Shown here: piece after piece, positions 44,720-56,579 of the stretch
How positions within the stretch are numbered: the stretch's first letter is position 1
Layout: each line of letters opens with the position of its first letter
NCBI RefSeq assembly: GCF_905220365.1
Contig: NC_061140.1
Location: 5,892,501 to 5,956,500, forward strand
Length of the DNA: 64,000 bases
Source: Vanessa cardui
Lineage: Eukaryota > Arthropoda > Insecta > Lepidoptera > Nymphalidae
Direction: 5' to 3'
Translations under genes and position numbers: made by a program
The notes under the pieces: generated by a model
What the model was told of the DNA's origin: nothing
The model's database searches: none
Seen by the model: the letters and a program-made list of their open reading frames with translations, nothing else

Positions 44720-44862
44720 CCTGTATCACCCACTTGTCATTTCATCGTCATCAGTTTTGTTGCGTTCCGGTTAAAGGGTGAGCTTGTAAACCCAAGGGAG
44801 ATAACATCTCAGTTCTCAATGTTGGTATGGTATTGGCAATGTAAGGAATGCTTAAAATTATA
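44720..44862 (+). repeat. Interspersed repeat family B fragment
   Basis: GTTGCGTTCCGGTTAAAGGG, GAGATAACATCTCAGTTCTC and GTATTGGCAATGTAAGGAAT follow the family B order. It is joined directly to the family C copy at 44869. Confidence 0.5.
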
Positions 44863-44868
44863 ACTGAC

Positions 44869-45120
44869 TAGCGCCCGGCTTCGCACGGGTACAATACTGA
44901 CATTAAATATTGTACAAAATTTGTTTATTGACATCCTCACATTAGAAACATCTAAAATTAGCAGTGTTTCTTTACTATATTTTCCATATATTATATACAA
45001 AAACCTTTCTCCCGAATCACTCTATCTATTATTAACCGCATCAAAATCCGTTGCGTAATTTCAACGATCTAGGCACATAGAGACGGCAAGCGGTAAGCGA
45101 CTTTGTTTTATACTATGATA
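44869..45120 (+). repeat. Family C retroelement fragment
   Basis: CTAGCGCCCGGCTTCGCACG, GGGTACAATACTGACATTAA, ACAAAAACCTTTCTCCCGAA and CATCAAAATCCGTTGCGTAA, ending ACTTTGTTTTATACTATGAT. The minus-strand copy at 46060-46345 has the same order reversed. Confidence 0.7.
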
Positions 45121-45499
45121 CTCAGTTCTTGGTGATAAAGATTAGTGTTGATCTATTTATAGTAAAACAGTCCGTTATAAGATAAAATTGATAAAGTCAT
45201 TTCAAGGTCTTTTGTTATTAAATCCAAATACATATTAATAAATAATAATCGAAATTACATAAGATTGAGTTATAAAAAACATTGTGCATATGATTGAATT
45301 TACGTGTTGAACTGTGAACTTCTATCCGAACCGTATAAACTCAGATTCCTTTATTCAATAAAGAAGCATACGATTATACGTGACGTTCTTGTTTTGCTTT
45401 ATAATAAAATAAATACATAATAAAAATATTTAAATGAGACAAAATAAACATATTGAACTGTTTTATTTAAGATATATCGAGAAATTATTATAATATTAT

Positions 45500-45531
45500 T
45501 AATAAACAGTCACTAAATAGACTGTTTATTA
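45500..45531. repeat. Hairpin with 12-bp arms
   Basis: TAATAAACAGTC (45500-45511), an 8-base loop, then GACTGTTTATTA (45520-45531). Confidence 0.75.
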
Positions 45532-45696
45532 CTTCCGGTTTCTTTAACGATTTTCTTGGACTAAATGTTACTTTCAATCATTTGATAATAAAAATAAATT
45601 TAAAAAGTTACCTACGTTATAATAAATTATTATTATTAAATGTATTCATGCAATGTTATAAATGACTTGTTAAAAATAAAAAAGCAAAATTAAACG

Positions 45697-45770
45697 TGGC
45701 CCATGAGGGGATCGAACCCGCGACCTTCGCGTTATTAGCACGACGCTCTAACCAACTGAGCTAATGGGCC
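45697..45770 (-). tRNA. tRNA-Ile (AAT)
   Basis: The 74-base reverse strand folds as a complete tRNA. The acceptor stem GGCCCAT pairs with ATGGGCC plus discriminator A, the D arm contains TAGCTCAGTTGGTTAGAGC, the anticodon loop CTAATAA presents AAT (A34, read as inosine), and the T arm has GGTTCGATCCC. No intron. It stands alone between repeats. Confidence 0.96.
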
Positions 45771-46059
45771 GATGACTGTTGGCGTGAAATTACAAATCTA
45801 TTTATACCTAAGCTCTACTATTGTAGAGTCATCTAAAATAAACAAATGACGTCGCTTAATAATCTCTCATATAAAATGATTGATTGAACAGATATAAGAT
45901 TAGTGGTATATAGCCTTTTCAATTAATAATAGTGAATGTGTATATATGTGTTTAATCTTTATGCGTACCTAAACTGCCCATTTCATTGTAATGAAAATTT
46001 GATAAGGATCACTGTATAGCTGACTGAGAACAACTCGAATATATATATTAATACTCGTG

Positions 46060-46345
46060 AGACGTCGGGATGTGTAGCTAGACACTGCGTAGTATAAAAC
46101 AAAGTCGCTTTCTCTGTCCCTATATCCATATCATCCCTATGTATGCTTAAATCTTTGAAACTACCTAACGGATTTTTATGATAAATAGAGTGATTCGAGG
46201 GGAAGGTTTTTGTATATAAAACATGGACAGTATAGTTTAAAACACTTATAGCTTTAGAAGTTTTAACGTGATGACGTAAATAAACAAATTTTGCAGTATA
46301 TTTAGTATCAGTATTGCATCCGTGTGATGCCGGGATACATAGCTA
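46060..46345 (-). repeat. Family C retroelement fragment, long copy
   Basis: Reads from GGGATGTGTAGCTAGACACT and AGTATAAAACAAAGTCGCTT to AGTATTGCATCCGTGTGATG and GCCGGGATACATAGCTAGT, the reverse of family C. Of the copies in the window, it retains the most of the family's 3' part. Confidence 0.65.
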
Positions 46346-46754
46346 GTATGTTATAAAAATATCGCGTGGTCAGCTATTACGATCCCGTTCAATGCATCTC
46401 AATAGTTACAATCATCAGCGATTGTAATTCGCTCTTTCACATTCGAAGTTAGTTTTGCAATCGTGTTCTTAGAATTCCTACGACTTTGACCTTTGCCTCT
46501 TTATAATTAAAGGTTTTTATAAGTTTGCTCCGTTATGACATTGATATTCGTGTTATGTGTATGATATCTTAGATTTGGATAAGAGTTTGAACCAAGTATT
46601 TGTGAATATAATGATATTTAGATTACAATATTTGATATAAAGTACATTTCATTTTGTATTTTATTTTTGAGATTTATATGTAGAGTTGAAAGTTCAACTT
46701 CAAAAATTTTATTTTAATAATACATAACCAATACTCAATTTTATTTTATATTCA

Positions 46755-46905
46755 AATGTTGAAAAAGAGAAACTACTGAGTTTCTTGCCGGTTCTTCTAG
46801 GTAGAATCTACTTTCCGAACCGGTGGTAAATTCACTTAATTGTTAAATGACGATTCAAAAATGCTTGTAAAAGGCCACTTGAATTTTTTTTATTTTGATT
46901 TCGAT
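46755..46905 (-). repeat. Interspersed repeat family F
   Basis: GAAAAAGAGAAACTACTGAG, TTGCCGGTTCTTCTAGGTAG and ACCGGTGGTAAATTCACTTA, then GGCCACTTGAA and a T-rich end: the reverse of the copy at 3739. Confidence 0.65.
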
Positions 46906-47564
46906 TTATTAAATGGGAAATACCTTAAAACATTTTTATAAATCTGTCATGATATATAAGGACGTAAAAATTTCAAATGATAAAACTAATAAATTAAAAA
47001 GGTCAAATATTTACATTAATATTAAATAGTTCTGATCCATGAAATGAATACTTTTTGTTTCATTGATTGTTACTATCTATATTGAACGAATAGATCTGTT
47101 TTTACGGTCAACTCTACGACCGCGCTCATTGGTTTAAACTTCTTTTTAAATGCTTCCGTCCCTTTTCATCACTATCAAAAATAACAGGAAAGCAAGAGGA
47201 GAGATGTTGCTCATAAATAAAACTTGTAAGAACATCTACAAAATACAAAACAAAATATATAACGTTTTCTAAGATTAATTTGTACAACTGTTTTTTCTTA
47301 ACAATAAATTGTAAATTTATTGTTCTAATCATCGCTTGACGTAAATTTTTGTGTATGTTTTTTTTACACACGAAGTGACTATCACTTTAAGTAAGTACTT
47401 TTTCTTACTTAAAATACTGGTTATATAAGAAATTAATATTCTAAGAGGCATAAAAACGAATGAATTGATATGTCTATATACAAAAAATATATATTTACTT
47501 AATTATATATATAATATAATTAATTGCTATTATTGCATTTAATCTTCAATCAATATAGTGGAAA

Positions 47565-47645
47565 TGAGTAAGTACTGAATTTCATGCCAGTTCTTCTCGA
47601 TAGAACTTACTTCATACTACTTTTCGAAACGGTAGTAGTTTTATA
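47565..47645 (-). repeat. Family F fragment
   Basis: ATGCCAGTTCTTCTCGATAG and TTTTCGAAACGGTAGTAGTT resemble the middle of family F. The ends are lost. Confidence 0.4.
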
Positions 47646-48244
47646 TTTAAACCAACAGTGTAACATGACTGATGATTTAAAATTTATTTTAAAATCTTAC
47701 TCGATTACAGGATACCTTGATTTTAATTCATTTACTAATTGTGAACATACACGCCACATAGTTGAAATTCCAATAAATTAGATTAGATCTGGATCTGAAT
47801 ACGAATCTTATGAGAAATTTAAACAAACATAGTTGCTACCAACGTGTCGTAAAACGCAATATAAGTGGCGTCCATCATTGTATGAATATAGGCGTAATTT
47901 CCTCAATATACTTCATAAAATTGCGGGAACTAATCACTGATCAGAGTTTTTCAATTACAAAATAAAGGTATGCATACATTAATCTTTAGAACTTTAATAT
48001 TGTAAGTAAAAATACATACAATTGAAGTGCTTGTAAAAAGTAACATCACAAGGGACATTACATCTTAGTTCATAGTTGGTTGCGCAATTACATGAATTAC
48101 ATTAACAAAAATGTTTAACTTTGCCGTTTCAAAAAAATTCAAACCATTTGAGGCATTGGTAAAGAAGGCATATTATTAATTACAAGATGATACAGATGGT
48201 AGAAAAGTGTGGAATTAATACTTGTGTTATTCCAGGCTGGCTAC

Positions 48245-48405
48245 TGTATTTTGAAATGTTGAAAAAGAGTAACTACTAAACTTGCCAGTTTTTCTTGGTA
48301 GAATCTATTTTCCGAACCGTTGGTAATTAATAGAGTTGTTAAATAACGATTCAAAAGAGCTCGTAAAAGCCTACTTGAATAAAGTAGGTATACTGTGATT
48401 TTGAT
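48245..48405 (-). repeat. Interspersed repeat family F
   Basis: AAAAAGAGTAACTACTAAAC, CTTGGTAGAATCTATTTTCC and AGCCTACTTGAATAAAGTAG. It directly precedes a family B remnant containing the hairpin at 48456-48493. Confidence 0.6.
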
Positions 48406-48455
48406 TCTGAATTAAGGCGATTAAGGAATGGTTTGGTTTAATAATACGGAACCGA

Positions 48456-48493
48456 TGTCAATGGACAATGGTGGTCACCATTATCCATTGACA
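48456..48493. repeat. Near-perfect hairpin with 17-bp arms
   Basis: TGTCAATGGACAATGGT (48456-48472), a 4-base loop, then ACCATTATCCATTGACA (48477-48493): 16 of 17 positions pair. It lies in a short remnant resembling the end of family B. Confidence 0.8.
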
Positions 48494-48710
48494 CCGGGTG
48501 AGTCATTTGTCCATCCTCCAACCAATATATAAACAAACTGCTTTTAAAAGTTAATAATTCCATATCATTACAAAAATTATGTGGTTAGTCTTTATAAGAT
48601 TGCAATTGTTTGAACCTATGAATCTTTTTTCGGAATAGTATGACGAGCGTTTTTCTTTTAATATTGTTGGGTTACGTTAGAAGAGTTTTATTAAAGCGAA
48701 AAAGGCTGGG

Positions 48711-49023
48711 CGAGTCGAGATGGCCCAGTGGTTAGAACGCGTGCATCTTAACCGATGATTGCGGGTTCAAACCCAGGCAAGCACCGCTGATTCATGTGCT
48801 TAATTTGTCTTTATAATTCATCTTGTGCTCAGCGGTGAAGAAAAACATCGTGAGGAAACCTGCATGTGACAAATTTCATAGAAATTCTGCCACATGTGTA
48901 TTTCACCAACCTATGAATATGTTCCAAAACTTCTCCTCAAAGGGAGAGGAGGCCTTTAGCCCAGCAGTGGGAATTTACAGGCTGTTGTTTTTGCCTTTTT
49001 CAACAACAAACAACATTGTTGTT
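48711..49023 (+). mobile_element. tRNA-headed SINE, family A, full length with target duplication
   Basis: The head has an A-box-like TGGCCCAGTGGTTAGAACG and a B-box-like GCGGGTTCAAACCCAGGC. The body runs through ATCGTGAGGAAACCTGCATG to CAGTGGGAATTTACAGGCTG and ends in a TTGTT/CAACAACA-type tail. It is flanked by the exact 13-base direct repeat GAAAAAGGCTGGG at 48698-48710 and 49024-49036, the mark of target-primed insertion. This is the best-preserved copy in the window, and the intact duplication suggests it is fairly young. The open frame at 48823-49083 is repeat. Confidence 0.85.
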
Positions 49024-50050
49024 GAAAAAGGCTGGGAGGAACAGCTACTTAGTTTCATATTGTTTTTTCTCGTTGTCTTATAAATTTAGTTGTACTGTAA
49101 CTTACAGTTTGCCAGTTTGCCTATGAGTAAACGATATATTATTAATTTAACGTAACACTAACAAAGTGATATAACAATAATAAAGACGCATGAGAATGTA
49201 AACTAGACAATAATGTCCTGAAACGAATTATTATTCACAGGAAAATAGAATCTATTTTATAACACATTAAGGACGATATAGTTTAAAATATTTTAATCGT
49301 TTGTTATATATGGCACGGTTGTAATACTGTTTTACACTGTTTCGCAAAATTTCTCAGTTAAATATATTATACAAATGTCGGAGTAAGCACGTCGTATCCC
49401 CCTTGTCGACTCACAAGTAACACCTAAGTGGCTTTCTATGAAATTGTAAATTCTTGCGTCATTTCGAGGAAATTTGTGAAACTAAGAACGTTCGGACTAT
49501 TTTTAAGCGAGAATTATATCGTATGGTCTCTGTCGAGGTAGTGTCGGAACTGTATTAACCACGCGAACCATTTGATTATTAATAATGTCTTTAACATCTT
49601 ATATAGATAGGAAAAAAAACCAAAGTCCCTAGAAATTAGAGTTGCACGCATTATCATGATCTCAAAATTATCATAAAGAATTATGTTTAAAGTATTCATA
49701 TTTAATTCGTCAATCCTTATCTACGCGTAGATAGCTCTGGTCATTGAAATTCTACCTTTAAATAGTGATACTTTGTATTTTCTAAGAACGAGTGAGCCAT
49801 TATAATTATAAATAAATGGAAACGTACCATTCCCATAGCCACGATTTGCACCGAATCATGGTGGTGAATTCATAGTGTACCATACTTCGAAGTAGATCGA
49901 CTGATTAGTTAGTTTCCTAACGCCATTGAAGTGTTTTCCAAATATTATATATATTTACGTATTATATTATCAATACTTTTATTATCCCTGTTATTACTTC
50001 TCAATTTAAATTTTTGAAAACATTTGTTAATTTTGTACAACTTTTTCATC

Positions 50051-50132
50051 GGTAGCGTGGCCGAGCGGTCTAAGGCGCTGGTTTAAGGCACCAGTCTCTT
50101 CGGAGGCGTGGGTTCGAATCCCACCGCTGCCA
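50051..50132 (+). tRNA. tRNA-Leu (TAA)
   Basis: The 82-base gene has acceptor stem GGTAGCG pairing with CGCTGCC (one T-G wobble), discriminator A, a D arm GTGGCCGAGCGGTCTAAGGC, the anticodon arm CTGGTTTAAGGCACCAG presenting TAA, a long class II variable arm (TCTCTTCGGAGGCG) and a T arm GGTTCGAATCC. No intron. The antisense open frame at 50027-50266 (GGIRTHASEETGALNQRLRP) is a well-known artefact of translating tRNA-Leu backwards. Confidence 0.96.
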
Positions 50133-50304
50133 ATAATTTTTATTTTTAATAATTCGAAAATGAAAAAACATTCAGATTTACCATTCCTTTCCCTAATAAA
50201 CCTATAATAATGGAAATCTTTAATAAAATTATTGATAAACTTATCTACCGTAATTTTTAATAACATTGATAAATTTAAAGCTTACCTTAATAATAAACAA
50301 AGCG

Positions 50305-50334
50305 TTGAAGAATACGTCATAACGTATTCTTCAA
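50305..50334. repeat. Perfect 13-bp-arm hairpin
   Basis: TTGAAGAATACGT (50305-50317), loop CATA, then ACGTATTCTTCAA (50322-50334). It lies about 170 bases after tRNA-Leu. Confidence 0.85.
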
Positions 50335-51099
50335 TGTAACATATTACGGTTATAAAATATTATATTTAGGATGTGAAATATAATTACAATAAAATTGTTA
50401 CTACTATTTTTTCAACAGTTGTTCCCAGTAGAATTCACATTCGAAACCAATGGTATCTTGTCAGCCAATCAACTGAACCATTTAAAATTGCATTAACTAT
50501 TTTTAAATTAGATTTAAAACTGCCAGTATCGTTCTTATTAAAGTAATTTTTTAAGCAGCTCTTATTAATTTTCATCGTGAAAAATAAATCACTTTGACAG
50601 TGAAATCATAAATTAATCAAACTTAACTTTACCGAAATTATTCTATTCGGCCTTTATAAAGAAGCTCGCATAATGCACTAACTACATAATGAATACTGTA
50701 CCAAATTTAATCCGATTCCGATCCAACGGTCAGTTTAATTGATCTGTTGGGCATCAATCATTATAAAGATGTAGGTAACATTAAGGTTCCTTTAATAGAA
50801 ACGAATTTATATGAACATAACGCAACGCAAAATTATTAATCTATTTTTTTTTTTAATTATACATATAATTAAGTTGCAACAGACAATATGTAAATTTAGA
50901 CAACGTGTCATTTGAGAATTGACAGTACGTAACTGTTACTCTATGACAGCACGCTATTTCTATTTTTAAACAACAAAACAAACAGAGCGAAGACGCTCAC
51001 AGAAAGATTTCAATATTAAAAAAAAAAAAAAATGTACGGAACTCTAGTAGCGCGTGCTGTAAACTTTTTAATTGCAAGTCATTGATATTGAACATCCCC

Positions 51100-51427
51100 G
51101 TGCGATACCATCCGAGGATAGCGGACAGGTGCGGCGGAGTAGAGCCATTTACCCGACACGCGCGGCGCTGACGAGTCTACTCGAACGACACTCGAACAAT
51201 ACACGATAAAGAACCTCGCGTGATTTCGAAACTGAACACGATAAAGAACCTCCAGTAGTAACGCATAGAGCCGAAAATAGTATTCTATTTTTAAACCGCA
51301 ACAGATGATAAATAAATGTTTGAAAATGTGTTGTGGACTGAACTTTTTGGTGAATAGGTTACAAATATAGACATATTAACATAATGCAGCGTTACAGTAT
51401 GTAAAGAAGTGTAGCCGTTAATTTCAG
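51100..51427 (+). promoter_or_regulatory. Candidate promoter and noncoding first exon of a second gene
   Basis: The GC-rich 5' part (ACAGGTGCGGCGGAGTAGAG, CGACACGCGCGGCGCTGACG) gives way to AT-richer sequence that ends at a consensus donor, ATTTCAG|GTGAGT, with the GT at 51428-51429. Two copies of a 17-base repeat (ACACGATAAAGAACCTC at 51201 and 51236) lie inside. Upstream-type short frames are present (ATG near 51305 and 51384) but no long open frame. It looks like a 5'UTR first exon whose next exons lie beyond the window or were not recognised. Confidence 0.45.
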
Positions 51428-51429
51428 GT

Positions 51430-53150
51430 GAGTTTTATCTTCACAGTGGTTTATAATCTGTTACTTTTTAATTGCAAAAAATATAAAAGATAATTTAGTA
51501 CTATGATATATTAGGAATTCATTAAAAATAAAAACTTTATAATTTTGATAAGTGAGTTAAACTGCTAATAAAAATGATTAAAATTACATTAATTATCATA
51601 AACAACGCTATGAAACATAAAGAGATAAGAGAAAATGTACGACCGACTCATATTTTATTGATATATAATATTCTAGTATACTTTTTACCACTTCATCTTA
51701 TCTATATGAGCAGCAAATTTACAACTTCATAAATTAAAAAAGAAATGAAAGACTTTCTTAGATCTCGAAGATCTAAAAAGCGGGTGGTGAAACGACAAAT
51801 ACTTTAGAATTTCGTTAAGACATCGTTTTATATTCATTGTTAAACTTAAAACTGATTTATATATCAGACCTACGATATAATACTAATAAAATTTGAATAT
51901 AACACCATAGAATAATCGGTAGTCATTATTTCTAGCAATATATAATTTATATCTGAATTAATTCGCTATTTAATCTGTGCGACTCATTTCGAATATCGAA
52001 TTGTAAAAATATTTTCTTTAATCTTTGTAATATTCGCATAAATGGAAATAATTTGTGTATTTTATACATAAGATGTTCCTAGATGTATAATAAAAGTAAT
52101 ACAAAAATATGTATGTTATATAGTTTATCAATGTAAGAAACGAATTAGATTTGTTTGGAAAAAAAAACAGTATCCATTTCTTAGATTTTAATGTCACTGA
52201 AAATATCTATAAATTAAGTTCTAATCAAATATTTATTCTATGTATATAAATAATTCATAATATTTCTAATACGTGAAAAGAGTTCGATAAAACATAGAAG
52301 CCGTATTATATTATTAATTAGTAACAAAATTGCGAATTTATAATATTAAACAATTATCTTTGGATAACAGTATTGTTAGAATGCTCCAGGAGGTATTACA
52401 TAAAATTGTTGCTATAATATTATTTTTTATTTACAGTTTTTCTAGAGAGATCTGCGAATCCTTAACTTAATCTTAAATATCCACTTATATACATTGGTAA
52501 CAGAAAAATAATATATTTGTGTTTGGTAATTTTAAATGCTAGAGAATCTCTATGTTTCAATGCATTAAAAATAGTAGCCCAAATTAAATTAAAAAGTTCG
52601 CATTAAATAGTTTGCTTAGCTATATTATAAGGCTGTATAACTTTGCACTGTGACCCTAAAGAGCGTGTCAATAAACATTAACCAATATCGTAAAGTTTAT
52701 GAAATTTATAATCCAACTTTAAAGTGAGTGAAATCATAGAGCGTTTTGTATAATATTATCATTAAGCGTACAAACATAAAGGTTTACTTACAAATTTCTA
52801 CTCATCGAAAAATAAATATATAAAACCTCTTTATTTGTAATAAATACATACTTTTTCCTTTACACACACAAAGGCGTTTTGTACACAACACGTGTGATTG
52901 CTTCCGAAGACATTGTTCCGGTCGATTCTCACGATGTCGGTAAAAAGAGATCTCGATAATGAGAAGATATAATTGCCGTCTTCAACAATACACATTGTAA
53001 TCGTGTTATAATACTCACGTGTTGTATTGATTAGATGAGAATATTTTCAGCGATATTTGATTAGATTTATTCAACATCAGTTTTAATAACACATTAATTG
53101 ACGTATAGTAATTTACTCAGTAAACTTACTGATAGTTATCACTTATCACA
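51430..53150. other. AT-rich stretch, probably first intron of the second gene
   Basis: No supported exon, RNA gene or shared repeat. Confidence 0.35.
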
Positions 53151-53179
53151 AAAACTTCTGCCAAACAGGAACACTTATT

Positions 53180-53510
53180 ATTTTTGCTCCGTTTTGAAAA
53201 GTGAGTGAGCCAGTGTAGTTATATGCAAAAGGACATAAAAGCTTATTTTGGTTAAGAAAATTACCGTTGAGCGGTGGTGATCTCTTACCATCACAACCCA
53301 TAGTCAATGGCGCTGTAAGAAATATTAATAATTAGTTTAGGGGCTTTGATGGTAAGTCCATTGCGCCTGGAGTTACTCTGGCTTACTCATACTTCAAACC
53401 AGATCATAACAGAACTGATTACTGTTGTTTGACGGTATGTGGCTGTTGTGCGGTATTAATGAGTGTTTGCTACCTACCCAGACGGGTTTGCACAACCTAC
53501 CACCAAGTAA
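53180..53510. repeat. Family B composite, two partial copies
   Basis: A plus-strand part (GAAAAGTGAGTGAGCCAGTG, TGCAAAAGGACATAAAAGC, AACCCATAGTCAATGGCGC) is followed by a minus-strand part (TTGATGGTAAGTCCATTGCG, CTGGCTTACTCATACTTC, GACGGGTTTGCACAACCTAC). The 77-codon open frame at 53425-53658 begins in it. Confidence 0.5.
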
Positions 53511-53602
53511 ACTAATTCAAAAATATATTGTTTTAAGCAGTCTACAGTCTTGTCTTGCTCCTGAACTGTTTCCGATCAGGTCGGACGTTGCCATCCCATT
53601 CG

Positions 53603-53935
53603 CAGGGCCGGATTTAGGGAAGGGCAACCGGGGCAACTGCCCTGGGGCCTCCACATAAGTGGGGGCCACAAAAGTTTTCAGTGAGTTAACAAATACCGAG
53701 ATATAGTCAAATTATAATAATCTTACTACTTAATTAACTATACTAATCTTACTACTTAATTAACTATTTTAAAAGTTACCGATACCAGTCAAGAAATACT
53801 CACTGATTCAAATTAATAAAAGCTTAAGCTAATCCATTAATCCATGATATAATTATTAGGATCTCCACGCTCCTGTTGGTCTAGGGCCTCCACTGCTTGG
53901 TGGTCCCAGGGCCTCCAGACCTTTAAATCCCACTG
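53603..53935. mobile_element. Candidate DNA transposon with CAGGGCCGG-type end
   Basis: Starts CAGGGCCGGATTTAGGG and ends CCTTTAAATCCCACTG; the reversed end (CAGTGGGATTTAAAGG) is similar to the start, as in short hAT-like terminal repeats. Inside are repeated GGGGCCTCCAC and GGGCCTCCA boxes. CCCATT flanks both sides, but the spacing to the ends differs by two bases, so the target duplication is not clean. The class is uncertain. Confidence 0.45.
53718..53769 (+). repeat. Tandem duplication, 26-base unit x 2
   Basis: TAATCTTACTACTTAATTAA with CTATAC repeats once with a period of 26 (units start at 53718 and 53744). Confidence 0.8.
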
Positions 53936-54775
53936 TGCCCATTGGTATGTGGGATACGGAATAGTCAGTCAGTGTTTGCGAACATTCTTGTGCTCTATTA
54001 TATGTTCTGTGTATTTGGCTCATCTCTCTTGAGATTTGCCGCCGAGTTCGATCGGTAAGGGCGACATCATTGTCATATTATTAGAATATTTTTGATGCAT
54101 TTTTTACGGCATTCATTATCTCGAAATTATTATAAAAAAAAATCTGATCTGTTGATCACCTGCTATTTGTGTATATGTCAATCATCAATTCAATCATGTA
54201 TATGTTATACATAATATATAAAGACAAAACACTCAAAAATTAATAAAATATTATTTATTACACTTATAATTGTTCCATGCAGGATTTCATTAAAAAAATA
54301 AAACCTATCAGACGATAGATTTAAAATAAGCTAATAACAGTATAAAGTAATTGAATTTGGAATATATTCGGTTATTTTTTTAATCTTTATTATAACTTTT
54401 TTTTCTTTAAGTTCAGCCAGGAAGAATCGCTTGTATTATTCAACAGCAAAATTGAATAGAAAATGTCGTAACTATTTATTACGACGTAGAGAATAGCCGA
54501 TTCTTAGTCTAACTTATTTAGTGTCAACACTTTTCCCTTTGTTTCAATATTTTATTGTCTTGTAATGTCGAATCACGCTACCGAAGGTATTAACAGATCT
54601 ATATTTAACGTTTAGGATTCAAAGAGGCTAGTATTCTATAGTTCATTAATACGTATGTTTGGTGAGTAATGATGATTAAAACAAAATATTTTTAAATATC
54701 AAGAAGAATCAATTAATTCTGATTAGCGTTATTTATATTTCTACGGAACAGCAAAACTCGACATAGAGCTCTATT

Positions 54776-54866
54776 TTTAACCGACTTTAAAAAGAAGAAG
54801 TACACTTGTATTTTTTTCGCTACGTCAGTACTTACTACTTCATTTGTAAATCAATTTTGAAAATTT
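54776..54866 (+). repeat. Lepidopteran repeat fragment (ACCGACTTTAAAAAGAAG)
   Basis: ACCGACTTTAAAAAGAAGAA then ACTTGTATTTTTTTCGCTAC and AATCAATTTTGAAAATTTTGG resemble a repeat type I recall as widespread in Lepidoptera. It is a single fragment here. Confidence 0.4.
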
Positions 54867-54899
54867 TGGTCCCATTTTAATATTAGGGAAAGAGAGTGG

Positions 54900-56440
54900 A
54901 GGCGTTTTTTTATTGTTTATATTATGGCACAAAAATAATTTACATTTTTAATATTATTTTATTTTGATGCAATTAATTCAAAAATAATAATTTAAGCTGA
55001 TTTTAGATAACATTGATTTTTAATTTCAGTCATCAAAACCACAAAGAAACGATCGCGTTTTTGTATAAATTTATTAAACAACTTTAAAACTAATCTTTTA
55101 TTTATTGTATGATTATTTTTATTTTATTAGACAAGAATTATGTTAATTAATAAAAAAATCTCTAGCTCAAACATCACGTTTGATTTTGTTGTTTAATTAT
55201 ACAAATTACGTGACAAATAAATTTTAGTAACAATATTTTATCATATAACCACACTCCCCTTCAAATTATATTTATATTGTTAGTGTTCAAATCATATATT
55301 TTCTTAGATTATATATAAAAGACATATCATGTGATAAATGGCAATCACAAGACGCCCAACGCCGACGGTAGCTGGCAAATATTGGTTCTTTTCGAAAAAT
55401 AATAATTGCAATAATGCATATTGTTGTGTTATTTATACATATAACATTTACTTAGTTATTTTTTTTATTAAAAATATAAATATTATTAAAATTAACTTTG
55501 TTCAAATATATAATATCTTAAATAATATTATTAAGCTAAAAAATATGTTTATATTAAATATGTAACTCGTCTGACTATAGTCTAGTATGAAACTGTATTT
55601 GTCTTTTCGTATCTAAAGTCACGTTAATTGCAATGACTATTGTTACCTTGTTTATTTTATTGATAAACATAAATAAATAAATATGCAATTAATTAAACAT
55701 CAATATCTTCATTAAAATGTTGATTTAGTGTTATTAAAATTATTAATACTAAATTACCTCACAAAGAAAACAAATGAAAACTAAAATATTTTAAGGTTAC
55801 CCATCTATGACTTATGAGGTGACATTATCACAGCTTAACTAATTAGTGTGGATAGTTATACAGAAGTTAAAAGTGCTTTATTAGGTGTTATAAAAATGTA
55901 TTTTTAGATTCATGGTTTCAATGCACATGAAGACAATTTTTCGTAGGCTGTTATTTTCTTTTGTTGTTTAGTTTTTTTACCGAATCACGTTCATATTAAT
56001 ACTGATGTCAAATTTCAAGTAGAAAAATAGATTTGTATTTAAAATCAATAAATATTAATCAATAAGCTACGAATGCAATCAGACAAGACTTGTGTTATGA
56101 TTGGTTTTATGATTAGTAGCTCAACCAACTTCGTATTCAAGTGAGCTACTGAATTAAATACTGACTGACTTTATGTTATTCTAAGTCAAAAATAAAACAT
56201 ACTTCCAATTAGCTTACGGCCGCTCGGAATTTGTTTATTTATTTGACACACCATTGACATAATCACAAAAACAATGCAATTAAACGTACACGGACCAATT
56301 TGGTTGGTTATGTATACAATGTTAAATTACAATAAAAAAGTAACACATTCTTAAATTTGTATCTGCTTGCAATATTAAAATCAACACTTCTTACTAAATG
56401 CATATGTAGCCGTAAACGGTACATACATCAAAATAAACCT
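54900..56440. other. AT-rich noncoding stretch
   Basis: No supported gene. The open frame at 55338-55565 is AT-driven (Asn, Ile, Tyr, Lys) with no coding signature. Confidence 0.5.
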
Positions 56441-56449
56441 TTCAATTTT

Positions 56450-56572
56450 TGTATATCGGCTGGACCGATTTTGGCAGGACTATCAGTGGCAGATAGCTGA
56501 AGTAATGAGGAGTAACTAAGGTTACAGCAATAAATTCTTTGTTCAATTCAAAGCACTTCGGGTATAGCTAGT
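56450..56572 (-). repeat. Family D retroelement fragment
   Basis: GGCTGGACCGATTTTGGCAG, GACTATCAGTGGCAGATAGC and GAGGAGTAACTAAGGTTACA, ending CACTTCGGGTATAGCTAG. Confidence 0.6.
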
Positions 56573-56579
56573 TCAATAA

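Noticed and set aside
50027..50266. Minus-strand frame with GGIRTHASEETGALNQRLRP
   Set aside because: A well-known artefact of translating tRNA-Leu in reverse.
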